A stretch of 64,000 nt of DNA from Microbispora hainanensis. Lineage in GTDB: Bacteria > Actinomycetota > Actinomycetes > Streptosporangiales > Streptosporangiaceae. Numbering within the stretch: position 1 is the stretch's first letter; every line of letters starts with the position of its first letter. This document shows, piece after piece, positions 40,745-49,751 of the stretch. The stretch is from contig NZ_CP108086.1 of NCBI RefSeq assembly GCF_036186745.1, positions 1,302,001 through 1,366,000 of the forward strand. The letters run 5' to 3'. The notes under the pieces were generated by a model that had not been told where the DNA came from, ran no database searches, and saw nothing but the letters and a program-made list of their open reading frames with translations. The position numbers and the translations under genes are program-made.

Positions 40745-40975
40745 GCTCGGCCCTCTGTGACCGGACGCGGCCCCGGCTCTCGGGATCGCCCGGCCTCACC
40801 CGGCCAAAGGTCAGCCCAGCAGCGACGCACGCGTGTAACCGGATAAGAGCCCGGCTCCCGGGATCGCCCGGCCTCGCCCGGCCGAGGGCCGGCCCAGCAG
40901 CAGGCGCGCGCCGCTTCCTGCGGCCGGACAACGGCCCGGCTGCCGGAATCCGGCTCTGGGTCAGCCCAGCAGCGG
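40745..40975. repeat. Degenerate tandem repeat of about 80 bp between two HAD genes
   Basis: Three units share CCCGGCTC(T/C)CGGGATCGCC and the end GGTCAGCCCAGCAGCG (near 40810, 40890 and 40960). The last unit covers the final codons of the minus-strand HAD gene, so the array probably grew from the gene end. Confidence 0.7.
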
Positions 40976-41578
40976 TGCGAGGGCCGTCTCCAGGTCGGGC
41001 AGGCCGGTGAACAGGACGGCCGTCATGCCGAGCGCCCTGGCCGCTTCGACGTTCTCCGCACGGTCGTCCACGAACAGGCATCGCCCGAGCGGCACACCCG
41101 CACGCTCGGCGGCGATCTCGTAGATGCGGGGGTCGGGCTTGACCACGCCGACCCGGGCGCTGCTGACCACCTCGTCGGCGAAGTGGCTCAGGCCCAGCCA
41201 GGCGAGATCGTCCTCCAGGTCCAGCGTCGCGTTGGTGACCAGCACGACCGGCACGTGCGCCTGGGCCCGGCGCAGCAGGTCGAGCACGTCCTCGTCCGCC
41301 CGGGCGGGCGCCTTGATGAACGCCGTGACCAGCGCGCGGGCCTGTTCCCGCGGCACCTGGAGGGCAAGGGCGGCCTCGGCCGCCTCCGTCCACTGCTCGA
41401 CGGTGATCTGTCCCAGCAGCGCGGGCCGGTCCACCTCGGGCGCGAAGACGACCTTCGCGGTGGTGCCTTCGGCCAGGCCCATGGCCCGTTCCAGCTCGGT
41501 CAGCTCCGACTGGTCGTGGAAGCGGATGACACCGTCGAAGTCACACAGCACCGCGTCGTACGGCCGGGGGTTCGTCAC
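40961..41578 (-). CDS. HAD-family hydrolase (phosphoglycolate-phosphatase-like)
   Basis: 205 residues. Motif I is AVLCDFDGVIRFHD, motif II is VVLVTNATLD, motif III Lys is GVVKPDPRIYEIA, and motif IV is LFVDDRAENVEAA. The start is the GTG at 41578. It faces the lipoprotein gene, with 50 bp between the two starts. Confidence 0.9.
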   Translation of the reverse strand: MTNPRPYDAVLCDFDGVIRFHDQSELTELERAMGLAEGTTAKVVFAPEVDRPALLGQITVEQWTEAAEAALALQVPREQARALVTAFIKAPARADEDVLDLLRRAQAHVPVVLVTNATLDLEDDLAWLGLSHFADEVVSSARVGVVKPDPRIYEIAAERAGVPLGRCLFVDDRAENVEAARALGMTAVLFTGLPDLETALAPLLG

Positions 41579-41628
41579 CGCCCATCCATACCACGCGTGG
41601 GCCGAACCCCGAATGACATGATCGATGG

Positions 41629-42915
41629 GTGACGGTCAGACGGCTGCCCCTCCTCGTCCTGTGCGCGGTGCTGTGCGGAGTCCTGTGCACGGCGCTGTCG
41701 GCCTGCGGCCTCGTCCACGCCGGCGCGGGCGGCGAGGGCATGCTGGGCGCGGCGGACCTGTACGGCGCGTGGCCCTCCGAGGTGTCCGGCGCGCACCCGC
41801 CGCTCGTGCCCGCGCCCTGCCCGGACGAACCGCTCCGCAGCGACGACGACCGCCTGGACACGCGGGCGATCACCGCGAGCATGGCTCCCGGGGGCGGCGA
41901 CCGCCGCTTCCAGATCTACGACTACGTGGCCGCCTACCGCCCCGGCGGCGCGCAGACGTACCTCGACGAGCTGGGCGAACGGCTCGGACGCTGCCAGGAC
42001 GAGGAGGATCATTACTCCCTCGTCGCCAGGGACATCGGCGTGCCCGGCACGATGCTGGTGCAGCACGACCGCCTCAATGACGGCACGGAGACGACGGGCG
42101 TCTACCTGGTCGGCCGGGCCGGCGACCAGATCGTCTCCGTCCTGGAGAGCACGGGCGGGGACGCCACGCTGGTGAACGAGCTCGGCGTACGGGCGCTGCG
42201 CCGCGCTGGCGCGACCGGGGAGGCCACCCCCTCGATCGTCACGCACGAGGACACCACCCGCTGGGTCACCTACGCCGTGTCCACGGTCACCGAGGTACGC
42301 GTCTCGCGCGACGGCAGGGTGCTGACGCTCGACGCCCGGGTGCCCGACGGTCCCGACGGCTGCCTGCGGGGGCCGACCGGCAGGCTGGACGGCTTCGAGC
42401 CGAAGCTGGTCCGCGTCGACATCCGCTTCGAGTCCCGGCTCCTGATGGCCGGGAACGGCTGCCCCGGCGAGCGTACGGTGCCGGTGGAGGTGCCGCTGCC
42501 CAAGCCGCTCGGCGAGCGCGACGTGGTCGTCAACCTCGACCAGCTCTACACCCTCGACCGGCCGGGCCTGCTGCGCCGCTGCGGCGAGCCGGGCTGTCAC
42601 CCGGCGCCGACGGGCTGCACCTCCGACTCCTACTACCGGGCGGCCAGGGACGCGGACGCGCCGGAGCACAGCTATCACCATGAGCGGGGATGCGACGGGA
42701 AGTGGCTCGTCATGGACATCTCGATCAGCGGCGGGCCGGTGTGCGAGAGGCCGGGCGAGTGTGCGGGCGCGTCCCGGGCGACCCGGTACTTCTACCGCGC
42801 GACGCCCACCGGCCGGCGGGTGATCGCGGGCACGACCAAGCCCGGGTGCGGCGACGTGCTCACCGCGGAGCCGCGCTTCCCGCGCGAGCTCTGCGCGGCG
42901 CTCACCGCACCGTGA
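41629..42915 (+). CDS. Lipoprotein of unknown function
   Basis: 428 residues. The lipobox LSAC follows a hydrophobic signal (LLVLCAVLCGVLCTA), so Cys near residue 26 is lipidated. The mature protein has no domain I recognise; many Cys pairs (CRGP, CGEPGCHPAPTGC, CERPGEC) suggest disulfides. The start is the GTG at 41629. It is probably surface-exposed. No binding-protein or enzyme signature is seen. Confidence 0.75.
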   Translation: MTVRRLPLLVLCAVLCGVLCTALSACGLVHAGAGGEGMLGAADLYGAWPSEVSGAHPPLVPAPCPDEPLRSDDDRLDTRAITASMAPGGGDRRFQIYDYVAAYRPGGAQTYLDELGERLGRCQDEEDHYSLVARDIGVPGTMLVQHDRLNDGTETTGVYLVGRAGDQIVSVLESTGGDATLVNELGVRALRRAGATGEATPSIVTHEDTTRWVTYAVSTVTEVRVSRDGRVLTLDARVPDGPDGCLRGPTGRLDGFEPKLVRVDIRFESRLLMAGNGCPGERTVPVEVPLPKPLGERDVVVNLDQLYTLDRPGLLRRCGEPGCHPAPTGCTSDSYYRAARDADAPEHSYHHERGCDGKWLVMDISISGGPVCERPGECAGASRATRYFYRATPTGRRVIAGTTKPGCGDVLTAEPRFPRELCAALTAP

Positions 42916-43070
42916 CCTCGGCCGACCCGGGCAGCCCCGGCCTGAGCACCCATGGACCCGGACGCTCCGACCTGGCCATCCTTGACGACCACACGACCAC
43001 CCCGGCCGCCTCGACCGTCTCGACCACGAGGCCCCGGAGGCCCCCGTAGGCGGCCGGAGGGCAGGCTCCG

Positions 43071-44024
43071 TCAGCGCAGCATGTCGAGGGACCGGGCGGT
43101 GCCGAGGGAGTCGTCGGCCGCCGTGTGCCGGGGCTCGGCCTCTCCGCGCAGCACCTCGTGGATGTGGCGGATGCCCCAGGAGAACGCGGTGCCCTCGCCC
43201 GGCTCGTGCCGGGCGACCAGACGCCCGTCACGCCACACTTCGAGCCCGTCGTGCGGCCCGGGGTGGAACGGGTTGGTCACCCGGATCTCTCCGCCGGTGC
43301 CGACCAGGCGGGTGTACGTCGTGAACGGCAGGGCGAAGCTGCAGCTCATCATCAGCCGGCCGGAGTCGAACTCCAGGACCCCGGCGGTCTCGATGTCCAC
43401 CCCCGCCTCGCCCTTGACCGAGACGGCGTGCCCGGCCACGGCGTCGCCGCCGAACAGCAGGTGCGCGAGCCGTACGGGATAGCAGCCCACGTCATAGAGC
43501 GCACCGCCGCCGAGGGCGGGGTCGAGCCGGATGTCCTCGGTGCCCTCCATCGTGAAGGTGAACGACGACCAGATCTCCCGCAGTTCGCCGATCGCGCCGT
43601 CGGCGAGCAGGCCGCGCAGCCGGGCCGTCTGCGGGTGGAACGGGAAGACGAACGCCTCCCAGAGCGGCCGGGCCGAACGGCGCGCCACCTCGATGACGTT
43701 CCCGGCCTCTTCGGCCGTGAGGCACAGCGGCTTCTCGCACAGGACCGCCTTGCCCGCTTCCAGGGCGGCGATGGTCCACTGCGCGTGCAGGGCGTTCGGC
43801 AGCGGGATGTACACCGCGTCGATCGACGGGTCCTCGATGACGGCCTCGTAGCCGCGTACGGCCCGGGTCACGCCGTTCCGCGCGGCGAACTCCTCGGCCC
43901 TGGACAGATCACGGCCCGCCACCACAGCGGCCGTGCCCCCGCCGGCCTCACGCAACGCGGGCAGGAACGCCCGCGCGGCGATGCCCGCCGTCCCGAGGAC
44001 GCCCCACCGGACAGCCCCACTCAT
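43071..44024 (-). CDS. Gfo/Idh/MocA-family oxidoreductase
   Basis: 317 residues. The Rossmann domain begins RWGVLGTAGIAARAFLPAL, and the conserved dehydrogenase motif is EKPLCLTAEEA near residue 95. GGGALYDVGCYPVRLAHLLFG matches the catalytic GG.L.D.G.H-type segment, with Tyr-Pro where His is often found. Substrates of the family are sugars or inositols. The ATG at 44024 gives the normal start; upstream in-frame sequence is unrelated. Confidence 0.9.
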   Translation of the reverse strand: MSGAVRWGVLGTAGIAARAFLPALREAGGGTAAVVAGRDLSRAEEFAARNGVTRAVRGYEAVIEDPSIDAVYIPLPNALHAQWTIAALEAGKAVLCEKPLCLTAEEAGNVIEVARRSARPLWEAFVFPFHPQTARLRGLLADGAIGELREIWSSFTFTMEGTEDIRLDPALGGGALYDVGCYPVRLAHLLFGGDAVAGHAVSVKGEAGVDIETAGVLEFDSGRLMMSCSFALPFTTYTRLVGTGGEIRVTNPFHPGPHDGLEVWRDGRLVARHEPGEGTAFSWGIRHIHEVLRGEAEPRHTAADDSLGTARSLDMLR

Positions 44025-44204
44025 ACCGCACCCACTCCTTGCCGCCGTTGCCGACATTTCGCCATTCACCGGGGAATGCCTGCCGGGACCGTAGCACAGC
44101 GGTATTGATGGGAACTTTTGCCTCCAAAGTCCGATATCGGGAAGCCTGCCGGGTACGTGACCCGCCGACCGGGACGCCGGCGAGCGGATGAGGGACGCAC
44201 GAAA

Positions 44205-44786
44205 ATGAGCGAGGAAACACGGCGATTCGCCCATCTGCCAACTGATCGGGCGCCCGGACCCGACTACTCGGGGCCCGGAGTCGAGGCGGAGCTCACCGGC
44301 CGGATGCCCGAGGGCCGACCCGCCGAGCGACCCCAGCGGCCAGAACGGCCCGAGCACTTCGAACGGCGCGGCGGATCGTATGACGACCTCTACACGGCCC
44401 GGGCCTCGTCCGCGCACGGCACGGTGACGTCGGACGACGGCATGCTCGACGTCCACGTCAAGGCGCCGGGCGAGCTGGGCGGCCCCGGCGGGGCGACCAA
44501 TCCCGAGCAACTGCTCGCCGCGGCGTACGCCTCCTGTTTCCACAACTCGCTCACGCTGGTCGCCGGGAGGCAGGGCGTCAACACCTCCGGCGCCACCGTG
44601 GACACCGCCGTCACGTTGCGCAAGCGCGGCACCGCCGACGACTACACGATCGCCACCGACCTGGCCGTACGCCTGCCGGGGGTCGAGCCCGAGACGGCCC
44701 GCAGGCTGGTGGAGCAGGCCCATGACGAGTGCCCGTATTCGCGGGCCTTCACGCAGGGCGCCGAGGTGCACGTCCACCTCGCTTGA
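44205..44786 (+). CDS. Ohr/OsmC-family organic hydroperoxide reductase
   Basis: 193 residues. Redox Cys lie in AAYASCFHNSL and HDECPYSRAF, with ATNPEQLLAA and ARASSAHGTVTSDDG as in Ohr proteins, thiol peroxidases that reduce organic hydroperoxides. About 60 N-terminal residues rich in Pro, Arg and Glu precede the domain, longer than the usual 140-residue form. The ATG at 44205 is in frame; a shorter start inside the extension is possible. Confidence 0.88.
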   Translation: MSEETRRFAHLPTDRAPGPDYSGPGVEAELTGRMPEGRPAERPQRPERPEHFERRGGSYDDLYTARASSAHGTVTSDDGMLDVHVKAPGELGGPGGATNPEQLLAAAYASCFHNSLTLVAGRQGVNTSGATVDTAVTLRKRGTADDYTIATDLAVRLPGVEPETARRLVEQAHDECPYSRAFTQGAEVHVHLA

Positions 44787-44795
44787 CCACCCGCT

Positions 44796-44823
44796 ACCCG
44801 TCCCGGCCGCGGCCGGGACGGGT
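44796..44823. terminator. Bidirectional hairpin between ohr and LPMO genes
   Basis: A perfect 13-bp stem ACCCGTCCCGGCC/GGCCGGGACGGGT around a GC loop, between two converging genes. Confidence 0.7.
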
Positions 44824-44852
44824 GCGGAGAGCGGAACGCGCCGCCCTCTGTC

Positions 44853-45611
44853 TCAGATCCTCTGCCACAGGGCGGGGACGTTCGGCGGCTCCCAGCCCGC
44901 GAGCGCCGTGTGGGCCTGGATGCACCGGTACGTCGCACCGCCGTAGGTGACCTGGTCACCCACCTTGTACGCCGTACCGGCGGCCCAGGCGCCCTTGGGA
45001 ACGGTCGGCGTGGGCGTGGGCGTGCGCGTCGGCGTGGGAGACGGGGTCGGAGTGCGCGTCGGAGTCGGGCTCGGAGTGGGCGTCGGGCTGGGCGTCCCGC
45101 CCCCGCCGACCTGGAGGTCGACACAGGCGTAGAACGCGTTGGCGGTGTCGGCGACGTTCCAGATCGCCAGCACCTTCTGCCGGCCCGTCCGTCCGCCCAG
45201 GTTCACGGAGTGGCTGACGGTGGCCGGGGGCTGCGCCCCGTGGTCGTCGAAGACGGCGATCCGGGTGCCTCCGATGTAGTACTCCCACGTGCTGGTCGAG
45301 TGGCGGGCGGTCAGCGACCACGTGAAGGTGACGGTGTTGCCGACACTGGTGGCCGGCCAGGGCTTGCTCTCGTCGTCGAGCTGGGCGAAGCGGGCGTTGC
45401 CGCCGCTGCAACTGCGCAGCCCCTTCGGTCCTTCCACGCTCTGGGGCTCGTAGATGATGTCGCCGCAATTGGGCACGCGGCCCTGGGCGCACATCGCCTG
45501 GCGGCTCGCGGGCGACGAGATGTATCCGTGCGCCTGGGCCGGTGAGGCGATGAACACCGTGGCGCCGATACCGATCGTCGCCGTCGCGAGGAAGGTCAGC
45601 GTCCTTCGCAT
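44853..45611 (-). CDS. Secreted AA10 lytic polysaccharide monooxygenase with CBM5/12
   Basis: 252 residues. The signal peptide ends AQA so that the mature protein starts at His (HGYISSPASRQAMC), forming the copper His brace. The core has VTFTWSLTARHSTSTWEYYIGG, with the second copper His in the ARHST segment. After a Pro/Thr linker, the C-terminal AWAAGTAYKVGDQVTYGGATYRCIQAHTALAGWEPPNVPALW is a CBM5/12 chitin/cellulose-binding module. It oxidatively cleaves chitin or cellulose. A GAAACTTTC site precedes the gene. Confidence 0.93.
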   Translation of the reverse strand: MRRTLTFLATATIGIGATVFIASPAQAHGYISSPASRQAMCAQGRVPNCGDIIYEPQSVEGPKGLRSCSGGNARFAQLDDESKPWPATSVGNTVTFTWSLTARHSTSTWEYYIGGTRIAVFDDHGAQPPATVSHSVNLGGRTGRQKVLAIWNVADTANAFYACVDLQVGGGGTPSPTPTPSPTPTRTPTPSPTPTRTPTPTPTVPKGAWAAGTAYKVGDQVTYGGATYRCIQAHTALAGWEPPNVPALWQRI

Positions 45612-45650
45612 GTGTGCTCCTCACTGCTGGGGGGTGGCGCAAATATAAAA

Positions 45651-45659
45651 GAAAGTTTC
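45651..45659. promoter_or_regulatory. GAAANTTTC palindrome upstream of the LPMO gene
   Basis: GAAAGTTTC (GAAACTTTC on the gene strand) lies 40 bp before the LPMO start in an AT-rich stretch. The same 9-mer occurs upstream of the sugar-binding protein gene at 59575. A GAAA-N-TTTC motif is known before polysaccharide-utilisation genes in streptomycetes. Confidence 0.55.
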
Positions 45660-45778
45660 CTAACAGTGAAGGCCCAATGACAACGGGAGTCAGGAAGCGG
45701 AGGCGGGCCGGCCCAGCATGACGAGGCGACTTGGCAGGGCCCCGAGCGGCTTCCCGCATGCCCTCGTGGTGCACTGAG

Positions 45779-45925
45779 TTCAGGGGGATGTGCGCCATGT
45801 TCAGGGGGATGTGCGCCATGTTCAGGGGGATGTGCGCCATGTTCAGGGGGATGTGCGCCATGTTCAGGGGGATGTGCGCCATGTTCAGGGGGATGTGCGC
45901 CATGTTCAGGGGGATGTGCGCCATG
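45779..45925. repeat. Seven perfect copies of a 21-bp repeat
   Basis: The unit contains TTCAGGGGGATGTGCGCCAT plus one base and repeats seven times without a mismatch. The length is a multiple of three, so the frame through it stays open in both directions (MFRGMCA on plus, MAHIPLN on minus). It precedes the degraded N-terminus of the histidine kinase. Confidence 0.95.
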
Positions 45926-46020
45926 CCGCGACGTTCGAGCACGGCCCTGCCGGCACCGGTCAACGGTGTCGCCGCCATGCCGCCGTGTCCGGCGGCGACG
46001 TCGATGTGGCTGTTCGCGGA

Positions 46021-46400
46021 TCACCCACTGGCCACCGGCCCGCCCCCGCACAACGACCACACGCCGTGTCCACCCCCACACAAGAGCCGAGCCCCGCACG
46101 ACGGCCCGCCCCCGCACAAAGGCCGGGCTACGCACAAGCGCCAGGCGCTGTGCCCACCCCCGTACAAGAGCCGAGCCCCGCACAAGCGCCAGGCGCTGTG
46201 CCCACCCCCGTACAAGAGCCGAGCCCCGCACGACGGCCCGGCCCCGCACGACGGCCGGGCTACGCACGAGCGCCAGGCGCTGTGTCGGGCCCTGCACAAG
46301 GGCTGGGCGCTGTGCAGGACGCCGCACAAGGGGCGGGCGCTGTGCCGGACGCCGTGTCAGCCACCGTGCCTGCCACCGTCTCGTCCACCGCGTCAGACGC
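46021..46400. repeat. Imperfect repeats of 39-60 bp
   Basis: Units built on ACAAGAGCCGAGCCCCGCAC and CACAAGCGCCAGGCGCTGTG recur five or six times. They keep the kinase frame open as repeated KSRAPH/KRQALC peptides, which is not protein-like. I treat this as non-coding repeat. Confidence 0.75.
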
Positions 46401-46429
46401 TCTGCCGGACGCTGTGTGCGCTCCAACTT

Positions 46430-47392
46430 GTGCCGGTGCTCCCGGCGTACGGGGACCCGGTGGTGCTCCTGGCGCTGATCTGCGGGGTGCTCCTGCTGGC
46501 CGGGACGGTCGCGTATCTCGGCCTCCGCCTGACCGGCCGAATGATCTCGCCGTCACCGGCGCCCCGGACCGAGCCGGACGAGGGTGAGGAGGAGGGCTCG
46601 CAGCGGCCGGCCCCGGTGCCCGACGAGGCCGACTGCCTTGCACCCGGCATGAACCGTACGCTCGGGCAACTGGAGGAGGCACTGGAACGGCAGCGCCGTT
46701 TCAGCTCCGACGCCTCCCATGAGCTACGCACCCCGATGACCGCCATGCGTACGCAGATCGAGGACGCGCTTCAGGCACCGCAGGAGACCGACGTGACCAC
46801 CCTGGCCATGGCGCTGCTGCCGAGCCTCGACCGGCTGCAGCGGATCGCGACCGACCTGCTGGCGCTCTCGCAGTTGGAAAGCGACGCGCTGCCCGTCCGG
46901 CGGCAGCGGGTGGATCTCGGCAAGCTCGCCGAAGGCGAGCTACAGATGCTGCCCATCACGAAGCGGCTGGTCCCCCTGCTCGACCCGGACGTCGTCGTGC
47001 TGGGAGACCCCCACTCGCTCGGCAGCCTCATCAGCAACCTCATCGGCAACGCGCAGCGGCACGCCGCCAGCACGGTCACGGTCACCGTGTGGCGCGAACC
47101 ACGAGAACCGCGCGAACCCGGGGGATCACCGGACAGATCGCCGGATGCATCACTGAACGGAACGGCCGTGCTCGAAGTGGCCGACGATGGCCCCGGGATC
47201 CCCAGCGAGCAGCGGGAGAAGGTCTTCCAGCGGTTCACGCGGCTCGACGCGGCCCGCAGCAGGGACGCGGGAGGAGCCGGGCTGGGGCTGGCCATCGCCC
47301 GCCAGGTCGCCCAGAACCACGGCGGCCGGCTGACCATCGAAGACAGCGCCGAGGGGGCGCGCTTCGTGCTGCGGCTGCCGCTCGCCCCCTGA
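46430..47392 (+). CDS. Sensor histidine kinase, sensor half missing
   Basis: About 320 residues with a real kinase core. One membrane helix (VVLLALICGVLLLAGTVAYLGL) is followed by an acidic linker where HAMP would be. HisKA has the phospho-acceptor His in SSDASHELRTPMTAM, and HATPase has the N box SNLIGNAQRHAA, the G1 box VADDGPGIPSEQREKVFQRF and the G2 box GGAGLGLAI. The usual first membrane helix and extracellular sensor are absent; the frame upstream is only tandem repeat. The start is uncertain; the GTG at 46430 is a guess. No response regulator adjoins it. Confidence 0.65.
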   Translation: MPVLPAYGDPVVLLALICGVLLLAGTVAYLGLRLTGRMISPSPAPRTEPDEGEEEGSQRPAPVPDEADCLAPGMNRTLGQLEEALERQRRFSSDASHELRTPMTAMRTQIEDALQAPQETDVTTLAMALLPSLDRLQRIATDLLALSQLESDALPVRRQRVDLGKLAEGELQMLPITKRLVPLLDPDVVVLGDPHSLGSLISNLIGNAQRHAASTVTVTVWREPREPREPGGSPDRSPDASLNGTAVLEVADDGPGIPSEQREKVFQRFTRLDAARSRDAGGAGLGLAIARQVAQNHGGRLTIEDSAEGARFVLRLPLAP

Positions 47393-47560
47393 ACCCCCGA
47401 ACCCCCGTATCCCCGCACCCGCCGAACCCCGGAGCCCCAGCACCCGGAATCCCCGAACCGCCGACTTCCGACCCCCGCACCCCATACCCCCGTATTCCCG
47501 CACCGCGGAACCCCGGAGCCCCCGAAGCCCCGAACCGCAGAGCTCCGAAGCTCCGTGGCG
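47393..47560. repeat. Degenerate CCGAACCCCGGAGCCCC repeats after the kinase
   Basis: At least eight imperfect units of 12-18 bp, all pyrimidine-rich on the plus strand, fill the gap up to the arsR promoter. Confidence 0.65.
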
Positions 47561-47588
47561 GGTTCGGCAGAGAACGACCGGGAACGCG

Positions 47589-47616
47589 TTGACATGACGC
47601 GTCCGCGACCTACACT
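47589..47616 (+). promoter_or_regulatory. Promoter of the arsR-CDF operon
   Basis: A -35 TTGACA at 47589-47594 and a -10 TACACT at 47611-47616 with 16-bp spacing, close to the SigA/HrdB consensus. Transcription would start at about 47623, one base before the GTG, so the mRNA may be leaderless. Confidence 0.75.
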
Positions 47617-47623
47617 CAAACGA

Positions 47624-48031
47624 GTGAACGATCGTTCAAGTGTTGTGGATCTCGCGACGGCCGACTCCTGCGCGCTCCCGGTGGTGGACGCCCACCGGGT
47701 GGAGACGGTCAGGAGGGCCATGCCGTCCCATGGGACGGTGGAGGACCTGGCACAGGTCTTCGGCCTCCTCGCAGATCCCGGGCGACTGCGGCTGATCGCG
47801 GCGCTACTCGAGGGCGGCGAGATGTGCGTCTGCGATCTCGCCGCGGCGACCGGCCACAGCATGTCCGCAGCGTCGCACGCCCTGCGCCTGCTCCGAGTCC
47901 ACAACGTGGTGAAGGTGCGGCGCGCGGGAAGGATGGCCTATTACCGCCTCGCGGACTCGCACGTGCGGCTGCTGTTCGACCTGGCGATCACGCACATCGG
48001 ACATGAGGAGAAGGACCGCGACGATGGGTGA
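47624..48031 (+). CDS. ArsR/SmtB-family metal-sensing repressor
   Basis: 135 residues. The winged HTH is LAQVFGLLADPGRLRLIAALLEGGEMCVCDLAAATGHSMSAASHALRLLR. A CVC pair before the recognition helix and a His/Glu/Asp-rich end (THIGHEEKDRDDG) are typical metal ligands, as in zinc or cadmium sensors. The start is the GTG at 47624, leaderless with the promoter above. The stop overlaps the start of the CDF transporter by 8 bp, so the pair forms a metal-efflux operon released by metal. Confidence 0.9.
   Translation: MNDRSSVVDLATADSCALPVVDAHRVETVRRAMPSHGTVEDLAQVFGLLADPGRLRLIAALLEGGEMCVCDLAAATGHSMSAASHALRLLRVHNVVKVRRAGRMAYYRLADSHVRLLFDLAITHIGHEEKDRDDG
47625..47638. promoter_or_regulatory. ArsR/SmtB operator
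   Basis: TGAACGATCGTTCA is a perfect 14-bp palindrome at the expected transcription start, inside the first codons. ArsR/SmtB sites are often 12-2-12 palindromes near +1, so it would block transcription. Confidence 0.7.
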
Positions 48032-49223
48032 AGCCGGTAGGGAGCACGGGCACCACACCGGGACGGGCGACGACCGCGAGCACGGGCACGCGCGCGACCA
48101 TGACGACGCGCACGGCCGCGGCCGCGGTCGAGACCATGCGCGCGGTGGCGCTCGCGGTGGCGCTCGCGGTCGCGGTCATGGTCATGGACACGGTCACGGG
48201 CACGCGGTCAGCGCCGAGGCCGACCGGCGGCTGCTGACCGGCGCGCTGGCGCTCATCCTCGGTTTCATGGCGGTCGAGGTCGTCATCGGCGTCATCGCGC
48301 ACTCCCTGGCCCTGGTCTCCGACGCCGGGCACATGCTCACCGACGCCATCGCCATCGCCTTCGCGATCATCGCGATGCGGATCGCCGCCCGCCCGCCGCA
48401 GGGCGGCTTCACCTACGGCCTGAAACGCGCCGAGATCATCAGTGCCCAGATCAACGGCATCACGCTGCTGCTGCTCAGCGTCTACTTCGTCTATGAGGCC
48501 GTATGCAGGCTGATCGAGCCGCCCGAGGTCCACGGCGCGTACGTCGTCGCGACCGGCATCGCCGGAATCGTCGTGAACCTGGCCGCGACCTGGCTGCTGA
48601 GCAGAGCCAACCGCGGCAGCCTGAACGTCGAGGGCGCCTTCCAGCACATCCTCAACGACCTGTTCGCCTTCATCGCCACGACCATCGCCGGCGCGGTGAT
48701 CTGGCTGACCGGCTGGGGCCGGGCCGACGCCCTGGCCGCCCTGGTCGTGGCCGCCCTGATGCTGAAGGCCGGGTGGGATTTGGTGCGCGAGTCCGGCCGG
48801 GTCTTCATGGAGGCCGCCCCCGCCGGGATGAACCCCGCGGAGATCGGCCGCAAGGCCGCCGCACTGGAACACGTGGTGGAGGTGCACGACCTGCACATCT
48901 GGGAGGTCACCAGCGGCTACCCCGCCATGTCGGCGCACATCCTGGTCGCGCCCGGCGCCGACTGCCACGCCGTACGGCAGGCCGCGCAGCGGATGGTCCA
49001 CGACGAGTACGGCATCGCACACACCACGCTGCAGGTCGACCACGCCCCGCCCGAGCTTCTCGCGATCGGCGAGACGGCGGCCGGGGCGGCCGAGCCCCAC
49101 TGTGCGGACGCGCACGGCCCCGCGCACGTCAACGGGCAGACGGCGGCCGGGGAGGGCCGTCCTTCGCAGAGCTGCGCCGCCCGCCGCTACATCAGGTTCC
49201 CCAGCGCGAGACGCCTCTCCTGA
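48024..49223 (+). CDS. CDF-family cation efflux transporter
   Basis: 399 residues with six membrane helices. An N-terminal cytosolic tail is rich in His (REHGHHTGTGD, GHGHGHGHGHA). Zinc-site motifs are SDAGHMLTD in helix 2 and FQHILNDLFAF in helix 5, the HD-HD set usual for zinc. The C-terminal CDF domain includes VVEVHDLHIWEVTSGYPAMSAHI. It exports Zn or a similar divalent metal by proton exchange and is coupled to the ArsR repressor. The last residues overlap the start of a 72-bp tandem repeat. Confidence 0.93.
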   Translation: MGEAGREHGHHTGTGDDREHGHARDHDDAHGRGRGRDHARGGARGGARGRGHGHGHGHGHAVSAEADRRLLTGALALILGFMAVEVVIGVIAHSLALVSDAGHMLTDAIAIAFAIIAMRIAARPPQGGFTYGLKRAEIISAQINGITLLLLSVYFVYEAVCRLIEPPEVHGAYVVATGIAGIVVNLAATWLLSRANRGSLNVEGAFQHILNDLFAFIATTIAGAVIWLTGWGRADALAALVVAALMLKAGWDLVRESGRVFMEAAPAGMNPAEIGRKAAALEHVVEVHDLHIWEVTSGYPAMSAHILVAPGADCHAVRQAAQRMVHDEYGIAHTTLQVDHAPPELLAIGETAAGAAEPHCADAHGPAHVNGQTAAGEGRPSQSCAARRYIRFPSARRLS

Positions 49224-49441
49224 CCCCGGCCCCTCAAGGCTGCCCACCGCCCCGCCGATATATCAGGGTTCCCGAACGCCGGACGCCTCTCCTGACCCCG
49301 GCCCCTCAAGGCTGCCCACCGCCCCGCCGATATATCGGGGTTCCCGAACGCCGGACGCCTCTCCTGACGGACCCCCGGCCTCTCCCAGGGCCGCACCGCC
49401 GCCACATCAGGTCTCCCAGCGCTGGATGCCTCTCCTGACCG
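49170..49441. repeat. 72-bp tandem repeat over the 3' end of the CDF gene
   Basis: About 3.5 units with starts at 49211, 49283, 49355 and 49426 (ACGCCTCTCCTGAC). Units 1-2 are nearly identical and unit 3 diverges. The first partial unit is the last coding part of the transporter, so the array grew outward from the gene. Confidence 0.85.
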
Positions 49442-49751
49442 TCGCCCCTTCCGTCCTCGGCGGGTGTGGTGCTCTAGCCAACTGGGGCGAGGGACATGGC
49501 GGAATCCGGACGGCAGGCGGAGGCACGGGGAACGGGAGCGCGGACGGTGCGGCCGATTCCCGGACGGCCCTCATCGGGGGGCTGCGCGCGGGCTTCGGCT
49601 GACGGGCTCCGTTTGCCAACCGACCTCAGGGGTATCAGGCGCGCATGTTCGCCCCGTCCGACCCGGACGTTCTCGTGCCCACCAGGGGCCTCCCGGGCGC
49701 GCCGGCCGTCACGTCGGCCGCCCTCGCGGCGCAGACCGTGTCAGAGACGGC
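49442..49751. other. Region before the glycosyltransferase gene
   Basis: About 310 bp without a supported gene. A 39-codon frame from 49645 overlaps the next start by 13 bp but shows no family. Confidence 0.3.

Noticed and set aside
45779..45925. CRISPR array
   Set aside because: The 21-bp repeats are directly adjacent with no spacers and there are no cas genes.
45731..46429. N-terminal extension of the histidine kinase (MFRGMCA repeats)
   Set aside because: Repeated peptides arise from perfect nucleotide repeats, have no signal or fold, and the minus strand is equally open.
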